NCBI GenBank assembly: GCA_025024175.1 | Contig: QCXZ01000086.1 | Location: forward strand, 22,844,245-22,908,244 | From: Rhyzopertha dominica | Taxonomy: Eukaryota > Arthropoda > Insecta > Coleoptera > Bostrichidae | Reading direction: 5' to 3' | DNA length: 64,000 bases | Part shown: positions 36,883 through 48,410 of the stretch, in pieces | Position numbering within the stretch: position 1 is the stretch's first letter | How the letters are laid out: each line of letters starts with the position of its first letter | Program-made: the position numbers and the translations under genes | The notes under the pieces: model-generated | Seen by the model: only the letters and a program-made list of their open reading frames with translations | The model's database searches: none | What the model was told of the DNA's origin: nothing

Positions 36883-37258
36883 TCACCGCGGTGAGGTCCA
36901 ATTTTCAATTACTCTGCCGCATAGATCCGACTGAATTTGAGCAATGGCATGGGTTATGTTGATCTTGAGGGCATCAGTCGATTGCGGCTTATTGGTATAG
37001 ACATGAGACTTAAGACAACCCCACAAGAAAAAGTCTAGCGGGCTCAAATCACACGATCTTGGTGGCCAATTCACGTCACCTCTACGAGAGATAACCATAC
37101 CTTCAAATCGATCATGCAGCATGTCTATCGTGGCGTTCGCAGTGTGGCAAGTAGCGCCGTCCTGCTGAAACCACATGTCATCCACGTCCATATTGTTTAA
37201 TTCAAGCCAAAAGAAATTTGTTAGCATTGACCTGTANCGTTTGGCGGTGACTGTGGTT
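36883..37258 (-). pseudogene. Mariner-like transposase, C-terminal part
   Basis: Contains FQQDGATCHTANATIDMLHD (second catalytic Asp) and WPPRSCDLSPLDFFLWG (third Asp). Forty-one residues lie between the Asp of QQD and the Asp of PLDFF, so it is a DD41D-type enzyme like the one at 10,968-14,575. One N at 37,237. Confidence 0.8.
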
Positions 37259-37756
37259 GCCTCACCAAAAATGCGCCTCGTCGCTAAAAATGCTTTTTAG
37301 CCCAAAGCTAGGATCCTCTTCCAAACGGTCCAAAGCCCAATTGGCAAAAAAACGGCGTTGTCTGTGATCGTTAACTTTGAGCTCTTGGGTCAGTTGGATC
37401 TTGTACGGGTACAGGCCCAAATCCCGACCCAAAATCCGCCATGTTGAAGTCTGCGAAAGGCCGAGTTCTTGTGCACGACAGGGAATTGACTGCCTCAGGT
37501 TCTCCTGCACACTTTCACTGACAGCGGTAATGTTTTCCACCGATCTGGCGTTCCTTGCACGTAAGGGTGCTGGTTGATCGTTTACGGAACCGGTTGTATC
37601 AAATTTGGCAATCAAACGTTGAAGAGTCGACTTTGAAGGGCCACCGCGTCTGCCATAAAATGGACGCAACGCTCGCAAAATGTTCACTAATGAACACTCA
37701 TTTTGATAATAGAGTTCTATCATTTGGACATGTTGCTCAATCGTGTAACTTGACAT
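37259..37756 (-). pseudogene. Mariner-like transposase, N-terminal part
   Basis: Starts with ATG at 37,756. The first ~60 residues hold the DUF4817-type helix-turn-helix (EQHVQMIELYYQNECSLVNI, RALRPFYGRRGGPSKSTLQR), then FDTTGSVNDQP, a second helix-turn-helix (QELGLSQTSTWRILGRDLGL), and FSDEAHFW with the first catalytic Asp. It runs straight into a stop, and the next frame resumes after the conserved VWCG region: some 60 residues are missing. The remaining length (164 plus about 120 residues) is short of the usual ~340. Confidence 0.85.
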
Positions 37757-37868
37757 GATGATTTGGCATCCGCGACTAAATAATAAACAACATATTTGAC
37801 AGCGGTCGCTATAACAACATAGCCGTAACAGCCTGTCAACATCGACCCGTCCCTATTGGAAAACTCTA

Positions 37869-40514
37869 TACATGTTCAGTTTCTTTAAAAAATTGTATTA
37901 AATGGGACACTGGATTGGATTATACGACATCTCTCCAGATAAAAGTTATTAAATAAATCTCAAAACGTTGTCGATCTTCGTAACCAACCATCATTAGGAT
38001 TTGAATTCGTTCAGTTTCACATGGTTCACTGTCGTGAAAATAAAGCAAAAAGCAGATGTCACTTTAGCTTTTTTAAAGTATTGTTATCTTACAAAAATTT
38101 TGTTGTCGCCTGCCATGGAAGTACGTTGGCATATTGGAAAGATATTATTTTGTTACGTATTGCTTTCGTAGATATGAGCACGATTTTCGACCAAAGCAAA
38201 AACTTTTTTGTACATATTGGAACAATAACATTAACAATGATTGAATCAGTCATCAACTAAATGAACTACGAACTAGGGCCGGTTTAAGGACCTGACAATT
38301 GGTATAATTTTATTATTAATTCGTAATTTATGCCGCGAGTTTACTTTTAGTGCCGGATCCGAAATTTGTGGCGGTTCATTCTTTCGCGGTCGTCGGCTGA
38401 GTGAATCCCCGGGGGAATGAATAAATTAATAACGGTCCCGGCCGCCCCCGCAGCGGGCCCGGCCCCTTGCATTTATTTGCATGCAGTTTGGCTCACTTAT
38501 TACATTTTTCATAGTTTGCCTTCGTTTTTCAGTTACGGACGCGGATGACACGAGGGGACTCGATAATTTTTTTCCTCCGAACGCCGCCGATATTTCCATC
38601 GCTGCAACGGCACGGATTAGCATGAATAAAATAGTACGCTGTTAATTCCCCGTGCCCGTTTGTCCAAAATTAATCATTTACCACTGACGTAATTTGAATT
38701 TCGCGAACATTTGTCTGAATCCCCGGCAAAGGCGGGGCTCTAATTAAATTTATTCGTCATTCGCCGCCATTCTTTCAGAACGACTACATATTTGCGACTA
38801 ATAAAGTCGCGTTTCGTCGATGTTGGCATCTTCAGCGGCGTCAGTATACAAAACTTTGACGAGCAATGCCAATCTATTAACGTTGGCGCTGGAGGGTACG
38901 CGGACTAATTCTTAATAAGCTGAAGAGCTAATAAAGACGACAGCCAAATCGTAGCTTTCATTTTTAATAAAATAAAAGGGACACCGTGCTGTTTCTATTG
39001 TGGCATGCCGGTACGTGACGAGAAAAGCAAGTAATTAGCTTTATGGCACCAGATGTAGTCGGCGGAACGCCGGGGGTTGGGTTTGCTCATCCGTAAAGGG
39101 CCGCGCCGCCGTTGGACGTATTACTCCCCATTCCCTATCTATCGTTCAAATCTTTACGAATTGAAAACGACTCGGCCGTGTTTACCGGCAATGACAAATT
39201 AGGACTGCACGGAAGGAAGTTGGTCACGCGTTCGCGGCGAAAGAAATATGCAAATCAACAACTGTGAAAGGGCTAACAGGCGTACACGACATAAAATGAA
39301 TAATTCAGGCTAAACCCCTCCTAAAATAATGAATTCATGCCGGAACGCCCGGAAAAACGGGGTAATGATTTTGCAATTAAAAGACCTAGACGTCCCCGTT
39401 GCATGCTATCGCGACGAGAACCCCTTACTGAAGATAAAAGTGCGAAGGGCACTAGAAAACGTATCTGCCCAGCAACAACAGAAACAACCGACTGTGTTGT
39501 GTAAGAAGGCCCAGTGCTGGCCCACTTTAGATATAATGTGGAAGCTTGCTTGTTTCCTATATTTGTAGAAAACGGCATAAATATGTCTAACTAATATGCT
39601 CCGCTATTGCATGTTATTCAAACTGCGCGGCAAAAATCGTTTCTTCTAACGCATTTAACTCCGCTTGAAACGTTTGACCACGAATATTGCTGCTGGAAGC
39701 GGAACACATACACTAATAACTTCGTTTACCTCATAGTATAACAGCTTATTGGCGTCAATGTAGTCGCGATGTGTCACTATACATTGGTTTTTGATACTGA
39801 TTGTTAATCTGGCTTCCCCCATCATAAAAGATTCCGGCTGAGAAATCCGCTCGTAAAGGAATATATCATCGTCNATATCTGCNAGCTGCAGCCGTCTAGG
39901 GTCCACAGTCGGACCTGTGGCTCATCCTTGTAAGTAAACGGCGTCTACCCCCCAAATAGTCCGCCTGATCACTCGGCCATCGGCTATCGCACGCCACCAA
40001 ACGCCTCACAATTAATTTATACTGATTTTTCTTTCATGCAGCTTTAGGCAACATTTTAGGGGTCAAGGAACCATACTACATTTTTACACAAAATGTAATA
40101 GTAGTATTAATAACATTCGTTTGCTTTTCTAACAGATAAATGCTATGATGGAAACAAATATATATTTAGCGCGCAAACAAGATTAGATGACAAATATGTA
40201 GCACAATATTACAATTATTAAAAATTATTAACATGATACGGCACATTGCTTTTACAAAATCTCCGATGTTGTCCAAATTTTACCTTGATTTTAACATTAT
40301 TTTAGCATCCTTTCTAGCTCCCAGAGCCACCCCTTCAAAAAATATAAATATTATTAAATATCATTTTAAAGCTGATTTCATTTTTAATGCAACCACGTTT
40401 TTAGTGCATTTTTCACTTTATTTATTTTAACAAATATGAAAAACGAAAGTTTTAAAAACAAGTTCTACAATTTTAAACCGTGCTCCACTCGCTCGCCTAA
40501 AAATCAGTTGTATT
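37869..40514. other. Unassigned block, partly GC-rich
   Basis: No gene recognised. 38,280-39,300 is GC-richer and looks unique. Single Ns at 39,874 and 39,882. Overlapping open frames at 39,321-39,578 on both strands have no domain. Confidence 0.35.
38807..38838 (-). ncRNA. Hammerhead-like motif (minus strand)
   Basis: Minus strand: CUGAAGA (38,829-38,835), extra U, GCC..GAC region, GAAAC (38,811-38,815). Stem II pairing is poor (a GAUG/CAUC alternative exists), and the GUC triplet is replaced. It resembles the motif at 35,618 (both CTGAAGATGCCA and GACGAAACG), so probably the same repeat family, decayed. Confidence 0.3.
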
Positions 40515-41903
40515 TTGGCTCACGTCATCCAGAATCAGCACCCTTTAAAGACAGCTGACGCTGACGTAGCAAAGGCTAATATGTGGAAGTTCTTGACGAT
40601 GGTAGGGAGAAGAGGAGAACCTAACGCCCCCATTAAGAAAGACGACTGGCTTTTCAAGGACAAGGGGAAAGCCGAATTTAGAGTAGAGAAACTGGAGGTG
40701 CAATTTTCCAATAATCTCATAATGGATGGTGAAACGACGGAAGACGCTTAAAGAGTCTGGGGAGTAGCCGAGACCTACGATTTGGAAGAAGCTTAGAGTG
40801 TCAACAGAGGAAGAAGTGGCAAGAGTCATTAAGAAAATGCCTAGTAGAAAGGCTCCTGGAGGAAATGGTATTTCAGCATTCGCGCTAAAGAAAATGGGAG
40901 GAGGGTGCTTACATAACCTCACACAAGAATAGTAAATGGGATTTGTAGATTCGGCAAGTCTCCTAAGAAGTGGAAAAGATCACTCCTAAGGGTGGGAAGA
41001 ACCCTACGAAAGTGGAAAACGGAAGACCTATAAGTCTTAAATACAACGGTGATGGAAAAACTAATCAAAGAGGAAATGGAAAGGTTGGAGATAGAGCCAC
41101 TTAATCAGTTCAGGTTCAGAAGGAAAATGGTTGCAGTGTACGAAGCAGCAAACTTAGCTGGGTGGGCTGTGAGAACAAGAAAACAAAAGTTGAAACCGAT
41201 GATCGCATTCTTCGACCCGGAAAAGGCTTACGATAAAGTGCGGAGGAAAGGGCTTGTTCTGAAGATGGAAAGAGCAGGAATAAATACGGAACTAATTAGA
41301 AACTGGCTGGAGGACAGAACTTAGAGAAGGAAAGGAAAGATCATAGATAAGAGTGGCGTCGGAGGGACGGACTTCCACGAGGATCATCCATCTATCCTGT
41401 GTTATTTAATCTGTACGTTCACGACCTATCGAAAGCAGTAGAAGGTGAGAAAGTTGGGATACTCTAGTTCGCAGATGATACCACTCTAACAGTCGCAGGG
41501 AGAACATGGGACGTGGTGAAAGATAGGAATATTGCATATGGCAAAGAAGCGGGAAATAAAAGTAGAAAGCACCCATGTACAAGTGCGAGAAACGGCGATA
41601 TATTTAGGTGTGCAGTTCGACAGACAACTTACGGAAAAGAATTTAAGGAGATTCTGGTGCTTGACTGGGTATAGCAGTAGGTATCGTCGTAGAGTAAGGG
41701 TCCAAATAATCCAAGCCTTTGGAATACCGGCACTTAGATACGGTGAGAAATTGTGGTGTCGAGGTTCAAGAAAAGCAAGGGAAACTATGGTGCCATGGTA
41801 TGTCAAGAGAGATTTTAAGGCAGAAACAAGGCGAAGAAATATGAGGGAAAAGATTGAAACGCACGAGGACCAAGATATCGCTAGACTGGCTGATATCCTA
41901 TAA
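40515..41903 (+). pseudogene. Jockey/I-type non-LTR retrotransposon, degraded ORF2
   Basis: Plus strand, several frames: linker (ADVAKANMWKFLTMV, KDDWLFKDKGKAEF), VARVIKKMPSRKAPGGNGIS near 40,810-40,875, FRFRRKMVAVYEAANLAGW, PMIAFFDPEKAYDKVRRKGL (palm Asp block), LPRGSSIYPVLFNLYVHDL, then FADDTTLTVAG near 41,470-41,500 (YADD-type catalytic motif, FADD), IYLGVQFDRQL, and a tail with VPWYVKRDFKAETRRRN. The order is complete from linker to C-terminus, but frameshifts near 40,740, 40,920, 41,325 and 41,530 disable it. Confidence 0.8.
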
Positions 41904-42168
41904 TGCTACTTGTATATTCGAGGATCAAAAGATCTAAGAGCTTCAAATCTAAAGAAGCCCTTAGCTGGAATAGGGCCCTAACCCTGTAAGCAGAGTAGTG
42001 ATAAAGATGGCAAAAAATAACAGTGGAAAGTCAACCTTATGTTCTAATGTCAGTAAGCTTGGTTGCTTGGTACGAGTGTTTGAAGATTATACAAGTATTT
42101 TGATTGGTGCTCAGGTATGAAGGTGTTTTGATTGCTGCTTAGGAACTTTGCACGGTGTTTCCTAAACA

Positions 42169-42486
42169 TATGGTGGAGATAGTATAAGTAGACCACTGTT
42201 ATAGCTAGGTGTCAACAGACNTGGAGGATCTTCAGCATAGACGTAGAATTAATTTTTAGCACTGGAACTTCCAAGGGCATAACATCCTTAGGTGGGGTGC
42301 GACAATATCTGCCTGGTGGTGAATATGGTAGAAGGCGACCACAGTTATAGCTTGAGCCTAATCTAGGTGTCGTCAGACCTGGAGGACCTTCATAATAGAT
42401 ATACAGTTGATTTTTTGTATTAAATCTTCCAATGGTCAGAACTTTCTTAGGTGGGATGCGGCAAAAGCAGCTAGTGGGTGGAGATG
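42169..42486. repeat. Diverged tandem repeat, about 155-bp unit
   Basis: Two units (42,169-42,323 and 42,324-42,486) share, in order, TATGGT.GA, ACCAC.GTTATAGCT, CTAGGTGTC, CAGAC.TGGAGGA, ACTT.C..AGG and CTTAGGTGGG.TGCG. A third unit seems to start at about 42,487. It lies just behind the ORF2 remnant and may be its 3' non-coding region. N at 42,221. Confidence 0.6.
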
Positions 42487-42499
42487 ATGGAGGTAGTCT

Positions 42500-44564
42500 A
42501 GCTCTATCGTTTGAAGGCCTGGAAAGCAGTCAGCTTGAAGGTAAACGTATTTTTTATTGCTTGAAGTTGGCTTCAAGGCTTCAAAATTTTTCTGTAAGAG
42601 CAATTCTGTGCCCATAATCTAAACGGTTCGCATGTGTGGTTTAATTTGTAGTGTGTTTTTGTGTGAAAACGCGAACGATGGTTTTTTGTTGAACACTACC
42701 CAAACACGTTACAATCTACTATTATCAAGTGTCGACTACATCGGCAACGAGCTGCCACTGCGATAAAGTAAACGTCCTGAGTTTACGAATATTGCCAGCA
42801 TGTATGTCCGAAATGAAACAGGAGTTTTTCGATTAATAGTTTGGAGTAGTTGTACGCAATGCACAAAACAAAATGAGAGCATTTGAAATATACAAATGTT
42901 ATTAATGTTCCGCACCCTAATTTTTATTTATTTTGGATGAAACATGATCATAGCTACAAGCTCCTACTACCGTAGATTTATTTGGGTTAATTTTTAAATT
43001 TTATTGTAAAGATTCTTATTCTTCTTGTTAATGCATGTGTTTACGGTTAATATATTTATGGACATGTGAAGGTTGCAGTTATTCAGAAATGTCGGATGCG
43101 TAAATCTAAAGGTGCACGGATCCCAAGATCGAGTCCTGCGGTGCACCTGATATTATCAGTTTTGTTCATTTCGCGACTGCGATTTTTTCTTTGGATACGG
43201 GGCTTTTTTCTCAAAACAGAGACTCATAGTCGCTCAACAGCAACCGGTTTCGACCATAAACGAAAAAAAATACACATTTTTAACCGGCACTTGCATGTAC
43301 TAATGTTTTTGTAAAATGGTGTATTGAAGTAGTAAGCGACTTGATGACTTTTTTACAATTAATGGTTAATTGTTAGCGCTAAAATCTACGCCAAAAATTC
43401 GGTCCCAACCAAATTCTAATCAACATATTTTTCTTCGGTGAACCGAAGAGGACCAAACAGGCGGTTAAAACGAACCAAGCAGCAGTTCCAACCCCTGGCA
43501 GAGATTTCGACCCGGGAATTTAGTGCGCCCTCGTGACAGATGCACCGGGAAGATTTCTGTTTTTGTCCGTATCGTTATAACTGCGCCGAATGTTACGACT
43601 GAGCCGAGGCTGTGTAAACACTGATAGGGCTGGGCGGCCGCCACCACCACTACATTGTTTGATCATGCAAAACTCTAGATTAAAAGCAATCTCACATTTA
43701 AAATTAGCGTGACATTTTTCGACCACACGCCGCGCTGTTTGTTACCACCGGAACGGATGCCCACCGATTGTATCGACGACACCCCCGGTAATTAATTGGA
43801 ACCGACGCATACGTTTAGCACCTGGGGGGGGGGGGAGTTTTACCGTTGTTAGGGCTCATCAGCAAGATGGATTTTGCGACAATGGCATTTGTATTATTTA
43901 ATCCTCGCCGGTCGGTTGAGGATTTCCATGCAAATATATCGTTTAGCATTCACGGCAACTGCGAGTTGAACGGCACGTTGTAAATCAGGGCAAATATTAA
44001 ATTATTCATGCGTTTGTGCTAAACTGTAATAAAACATACACGGTCTGTGACGCGAAGTACGTACGTTGTGCTGTGGTCGCCCCGACAGCTACCAAATATT
44101 TCATCCGTTCCGCAAGTTTACGTCTGGTGTAACTTCTTTCTAAACAAGTTTTGCTTCATTTTTTTTATTTTGATGCCTATTCGCACCTTCATATAGGCTA
44201 CTTGATTTTTTTATTCTTTTTTGTTGGGTAATTGTCTGATAGACATTCAATTCTGCCCCCCTCCTCTCCGCGCAGTAGACTTATGGCGTGGTAAATACAA
44301 CTAACCGAAGTCAGACGACTTTATTAAGTAAACATATTACCACAGAAAAACTTTCAGAATCCCAACTAAATGGGAAAATTGGTTCGGTTCTTAGCGGTTT
44401 TTAACTCTTGCATTATTGCACTATTACACTAAAATAGAGACCGCTACTTCTAGGGTGGGTTCTACGCGTGAAAATGTGAAGAAAAGTTATCTTGCGTTTT
44501 GACATGTGCGGCCTCCGTACCGAGTTATAGCCTCTTGAAGATGGACGGTAAATGACAGTTTTTT
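42500..44564. other. Unassigned sequence
   Basis: No gene recognised. 43,430-44,100 is GC-richer. A run of 12 G lies at 43,824-43,835. Open frames at 43,066-43,314 and 43,465-43,726 have no domain. Confidence 0.35.
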
Positions 44565-45211
44565 ATGTTATTTAAATATATTAGGTTTCGGTCTTCTAAA
44601 TAAAACTCATTTTATATTATGCCAAGCTGGTTTCGGAGATCATTTGTCTCCTTCTTCTGGGCCTATAATNTTTTATTAAATAACTACAAATAGAGAACAA
44701 ACCACGTAAAAAATACTTACAATAGAAACAGAATTATTCTAAGTTGAACAGCAGTCTTAACTTCATATATATAACTCTAATACTCATGGGTAATTTAAAA
44801 TATTGCTAACTATTAATTATCACAAACAATCTTGACAAATATTAAAATATCTTTCAAGATTAAATAACTGACAACCAATAATATGACTCTCCAAATTTCT
44901 CGTCCTATCTAGATTTCATATTATTGGTTGTCAATTTGTTTGTTTGTTGTTTGTGATTATTAAAAGTTAGCAATATTTAAAATTACCCATGAGTATTAGA
45001 GTTATATATATGAAGTTAAGACTGCTGTTCAACTTAGAAGAATTCCGTTTCTATTGTAAGTATTTTTCATGTGGTTTGTTGTTCTCTATTTGTAGTTATT
45101 TAATAAAATATTATAGGCCCAGAAGAAGGAGACAAATGATCTCCGAAAGCTTGGCATAAGATAAAAGGAGTTTTATTTAGAAGACCGAAACCTAGTATAT
45201 TTAAATAACAT
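44565..45211. mobile_element. Fold-back element, about 300-bp arms
   Basis: Left arm from ATGTTATTTAAATATA (44,565) and right arm ending TATATTTAAATAACAT (45,211) are complementary over almost their whole length, through TTTCGGTCTTCTAAATAAA, ATCATTTGTCTCCTTCTTCT, ACTCATGGGTAATTTAAA and AACCAATAATATGA, around a spacer near 44,885-44,915. Each arm holds a hammerhead-like motif at the mirrored place (44,631-44,659 - and 45,120-45,150 +) with the first box changed to CAGAAGA. No coding. N at 44,670. Confidence 0.75.
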
Positions 45212-45565
45212 CTAAGATCAATGGTCAAAAACTGTACAATTGGGTATTATCCCTTTTTTTGAGAATTACGTAAAATGAATCTTGAAGTGCATATATATCG
45301 TACGCCATGTTAAAAAAAAACAAAAAATATTTGTAGGTAGAGAATTTCAGGTCTGAAATTCGAATCTTAGGAGTCGCCGCCAAAACGCTTCTATCCAAGG
45401 TTATTCAACTCGTGACGTCAACTGTCATGTAAACATTACCGAGGAGCGTGCTGTTTAATGGTGTAGTATCATTCTTGTATTGGAAAAGCTTTTGTGTGAT
45501 GTTTATTGAAAAGACGGTGTAAGAGGTCGCACCAAAAAGTGATTTATGTAGTTTTTCAATCATCT
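45212..45565. other. Sequence upstream of THAP pseudogene
   Basis: No gene. A CGTGACGTCA word at 45,412 has an inverted partner near 46,335 (GACGTCACG), a possible but weak inverted-repeat pair around the THAP sequence. Confidence 0.3.
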
Positions 45566-45960
45566 ATTATGTATGGAAAACAAAACAAGTGTTGTTTTGT
45601 GCATAGTTATAAAAGTACTTCAATCAGTACAGCTAACAAAATTTTTGTAACCGTTCCTCGAGATTATCAACGTATGAAAAAGTTGTTTAAGGCCCCTAGA
45701 CGTGATGTGCCGAAATCGCAAAGTTTGTTTTTCTGTTGTGAAGGTCATCTTAATTCTTACTGTAAGTTTTATTATTCTTTTTGGGGTTATAAGTGTTTAT
45801 CATCCAGTTTCCATTTGTTATAGCTTGAAGAGGATATGAAAAATTATATGCGTTTTAAGTTGATTGAGGGAAATGTTATAGTAAAGAACGACGTTGTTCC
45901 ACATATATTAGACTGTTAGCCAGACCGGAAACGAGCCGCAAGAGCCCCGAAAATAAATGG
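45566..45960 (+). pseudogene. THAP-domain protein remnant, two exons
   Basis: THAP is a zinc-dependent DNA-binding domain found in P-element transposases and host regulators. From ATG at 45,569: KQNKCCFVHSYKSTSIS, KIFVTVPRDYQRMKKLFKAP, then FFCCEGHL. The second zinc Cys of the usual CxxxC pattern is Tyr here (CFVHSY), and the conserved Trp is Leu (KKLF). After 45,766 an intron-like stretch (GTAAGT to TTATAG, 45,762-45,823) separates EEDMKNYMRFKLIEGNVIVK and VVPHILDC with a stop. Splicing as drawn shifts the frame. Lost ligand plus broken frame indicate a pseudogene. Confidence 0.65.
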
Positions 45961-47138
45961 CAATTTATATTTATTCTGACCTCTAAAATAAATGTCAAGT
46001 TTAGGGTACATTTTTGATTCTTACATTTTTATGTTTACAAATAGTATGTTTCCAACGCCCCACTGTGATCAAATTATCAATGCTACGTTAATTTGATAAA
46101 AAGTTCAATTATGCTGTTGCTTTTGCTTTTACGCCGCGTTGAACCGCTCAGACGCTGTACACAAATTCCATAACAATGAACATGCCTTCAGAAGTCATAA
46201 CACATAAGTATTTCACTTTTTCTTGGCGTGTTTTAATTCGCTTGTCACAAAATGAACGCAATTGACGGGCTGAGGTCGACACGTGACGCGCTGACCCCAG
46301 ATGTAAACAAGCGGCCATTTACAAGACGCCTGACGTCACGGCCAATATGTTCGCGTTTTGGCGGTCCCTTTAAATATTCACATTTTTTTAAATTAAAAAT
46401 ACACCTTACGATCCACTTTTTCGAATTTATAAGCTGTCACATCATAAGAATGGGGTTTTTTGAAGACAGTTTTTTACTTGTTCAGCGATTTTCATAATTT
46501 TTTGAGAATCTCATTCTTAAGTGATAGCACATCGAACTATGTAAATAGGTATTTCATGTTTTTGTTATTTTTCAAAAACACACAAATACCGTATTGGCAT
46601 ATTCAGCGTGTGTAAGTACACTAGGCGTGATTGTAAACTGGAATCTTAATAATATTTACTTAATTGTGATAGTAATGTCGTTTGAATCATTTGTCATAGC
46701 CTTGCTGATGCGATTCGATTATCCCATTTCTGTTTAGGCATGTTCGAATAAAATGTCGTTTATCTTGAAAACGGTTAATCTTATCCTTATCAACACACAA
46801 AAAGAGTAACTTCCTTGTGCAAGAAGAATGATAGATTTCAAAAATTAGATCAGAACCGTGAAACCACTAAGGGATGAAAAGTTATTGAGAAGAAAAGGGT
46901 GACTACCCTTAAGATGACTTCCGGAATATTAGATAATTCAGAAAAAGTGTTTTTTTAATTACAACTTCTAAGAATTGTATCTTGAAAACGGGGCGCTTTA
47001 GGGTATAAGCCGATACCAGTTTTTTTGTTCAGAATTGTGAATACTACTATTTCTCAAAATATTGTCACTTCCTTCTGAATCACTCTATATATGCATAAAT
47101 AAAAATCGTGCAAGTGATCCACTAACTTGTTGTTACAG
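45961..47138. other. Unassigned sequence
   Basis: No gene recognised, apart from the splice-acceptor approach just before the next exon (branch-like CTAAC at 47,122-47,126). Confidence 0.35.
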
Positions 47139-47228
47139 ACGTCAACTGCAGTGTTTGGATGGAAATGCCTCATACATGTTGATGAGAAGCATGGACAAAG
47201 AAGCCCCACCAGGACGTCTCATATACAG
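47139..47228 (+). CDS. Putative internal coding exon (90 bp) of an unidentified host gene
   Basis: Bounded by TTGTTGTTACAG before and GTATGT after, with ACTAAC 12-17 bases ahead of the acceptor: complete insect-type splice signals. Length is 90 bp, and one frame is open throughout, with a codon split 2+1 at both ends, so inclusion keeps frame. It reads RQLQCLDGNASYMLMRSM then DKEAPPGRLIY. The composition is protein-like and no transposon similarity was seen. I do not recognise the family. Neighbouring exons must lie outside or be unrecognised, which implies introns of many kilobases. A chance open exon cannot be excluded. Confidence 0.5.
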
Positions 47229-47925
47229 GTATGTTTTTATCACAATTTTCTACTAACGAACTGTAAGAATAGCGAAACGGCGCCATAGTTTCCTGAAAAT
47301 TACTCCTCTAATCCTCTTCATAGCTTAAAACATGTCGATTTAAGCAGAAATCGTTCCATTTGAGTAGCTTAGCGACAAGAGAGCGCATTGCAGTGCTCTG
47401 CGAACATTCTCTCGCCCGCCTTCTGCGTGATACAACCGTTAAAGGGGGCGAAAGGGACACATATCACCATCAATGCACATCATATACGCTAAAAGCTAAA
47501 AGCCCGGTTCCGGGAAGCCGAAACGGAAGGATATTATTGACCTAACAGAGCCATCATTTGTCTACGTGGTCTAGAAATTTACGCTCCACCCCATTTGATT
47601 TCTATTAAGTGTACGGTAGGGTGTATCATCTCGGGTTTACGCGATTTCAAAGCGGTATCGTAATTATTTAATTATCATTACACCGTTAAAACCTCCACAC
47701 TTCTAAAATCGGCTAAAGCAAAGGAATGGAGTCGGTAAGCACCAGATCATTTCGCATTTTCGTAATTTTTACATGTTTCCGCATACTTTTGCGCTTTAAT
47801 TTTCTAGGAGGGACAAAATAGTATTTTTACTTCCCCCAGCAGTCATACATGGTCATGAGGGGGGTAAAAATTCTTTATTTTCCAAAAAATTAATATTGAT
47901 TCCGAATATTCACATGCCGTTTTCT
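47229..47925. other. Unassigned sequence after the exon
   Basis: Presumed intron if the exon is real. An open frame at 47,360-47,545 has no domain. Confidence 0.3.
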
Positions 47926-48410
47926 TTGGTGAAACTGAATTTTATAGCGGTGTACATACTACAGGGATCAATATTGGTACCTCTGCTGTTTTGTCTATAA
48001 ACATCGGTCCTTGCATCATCTACGGGGATGATACGACTCTGATCAGGATGAAGCTACTCTATTTAGTCCATCATGTTGAAACTGACTGATAACGACAAGA
48101 ACGCACGCTACTTATGGGACTCATTTCTCAAACGTTATTATGGACAAGAATGCCATTAAGCAATTCAAAGACGAATTTAATCAGGAGACAATTCAACAAA
48201 CTGAATTCAGCTCATGTTATGCATTTGGAAACATTATATATTTAACCTTATAAATTTTAAGCTTATGAATCAGTTGAAGCAACTGTGGATTGCGTTACAC
48301 CTTAGAACTTTATAATTGAACAAGTAAAAACCTGAATATCCATCAACTTAATTTCTCAATGCTACAGAAACGGGCATCGTGTTACATTTTGTGTTAACCT
48401 CATAAATACA
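47926..48410 (+). pseudogene. Very degraded non-LTR reverse transcriptase
   Basis: Near 47,945-48,050 the plus strand reads YSGVHTTGINIGTSAVL (cognate of GVPQGSILGPLLF) followed by PCIIYGDDTTLIRM, where YGDD replaces the catalytic YADD. The two blocks are closer than in an intact RT, so the part between is deleted. Downstream 48,060-48,240 has LINE-like scraps. Confidence 0.45.

Larger units (their letters stand above)
36747..37868 (-). mobile_element. Mariner-like transposon with both terminal repeats
   Basis: A 1,122-bp element flanked by TA. The low end reads TAGGGTTTTCCAATAGGG and the high end, reversed, TAGAGTTTTCCAATAGGG; both continue to CGATGTTGA, giving inverted repeats of about 34 bp. 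The transposase is on the minus strand. Ends and coding region agree in length with a compact mariner-type element, but the gene carries an internal deletion. Confidence 0.85.

Noticed and set aside
43824..43835. Run of 12 G, possible quadruplex
   Set aside because: A single homopolymer with no neighbouring G-runs; also a typical length-error site.
43837..43863. CTGATGA on the minus strand as another hammerhead
   Set aside because: No GAAA box follows at a suitable distance and no stem I can be drawn.
45412..46352. Possible terminal inverted repeats around the THAP remnant (CGTGACGTCA and its complement)
   Set aside because: Only about two thirds of some 24 bases match, and no target duplication was found.
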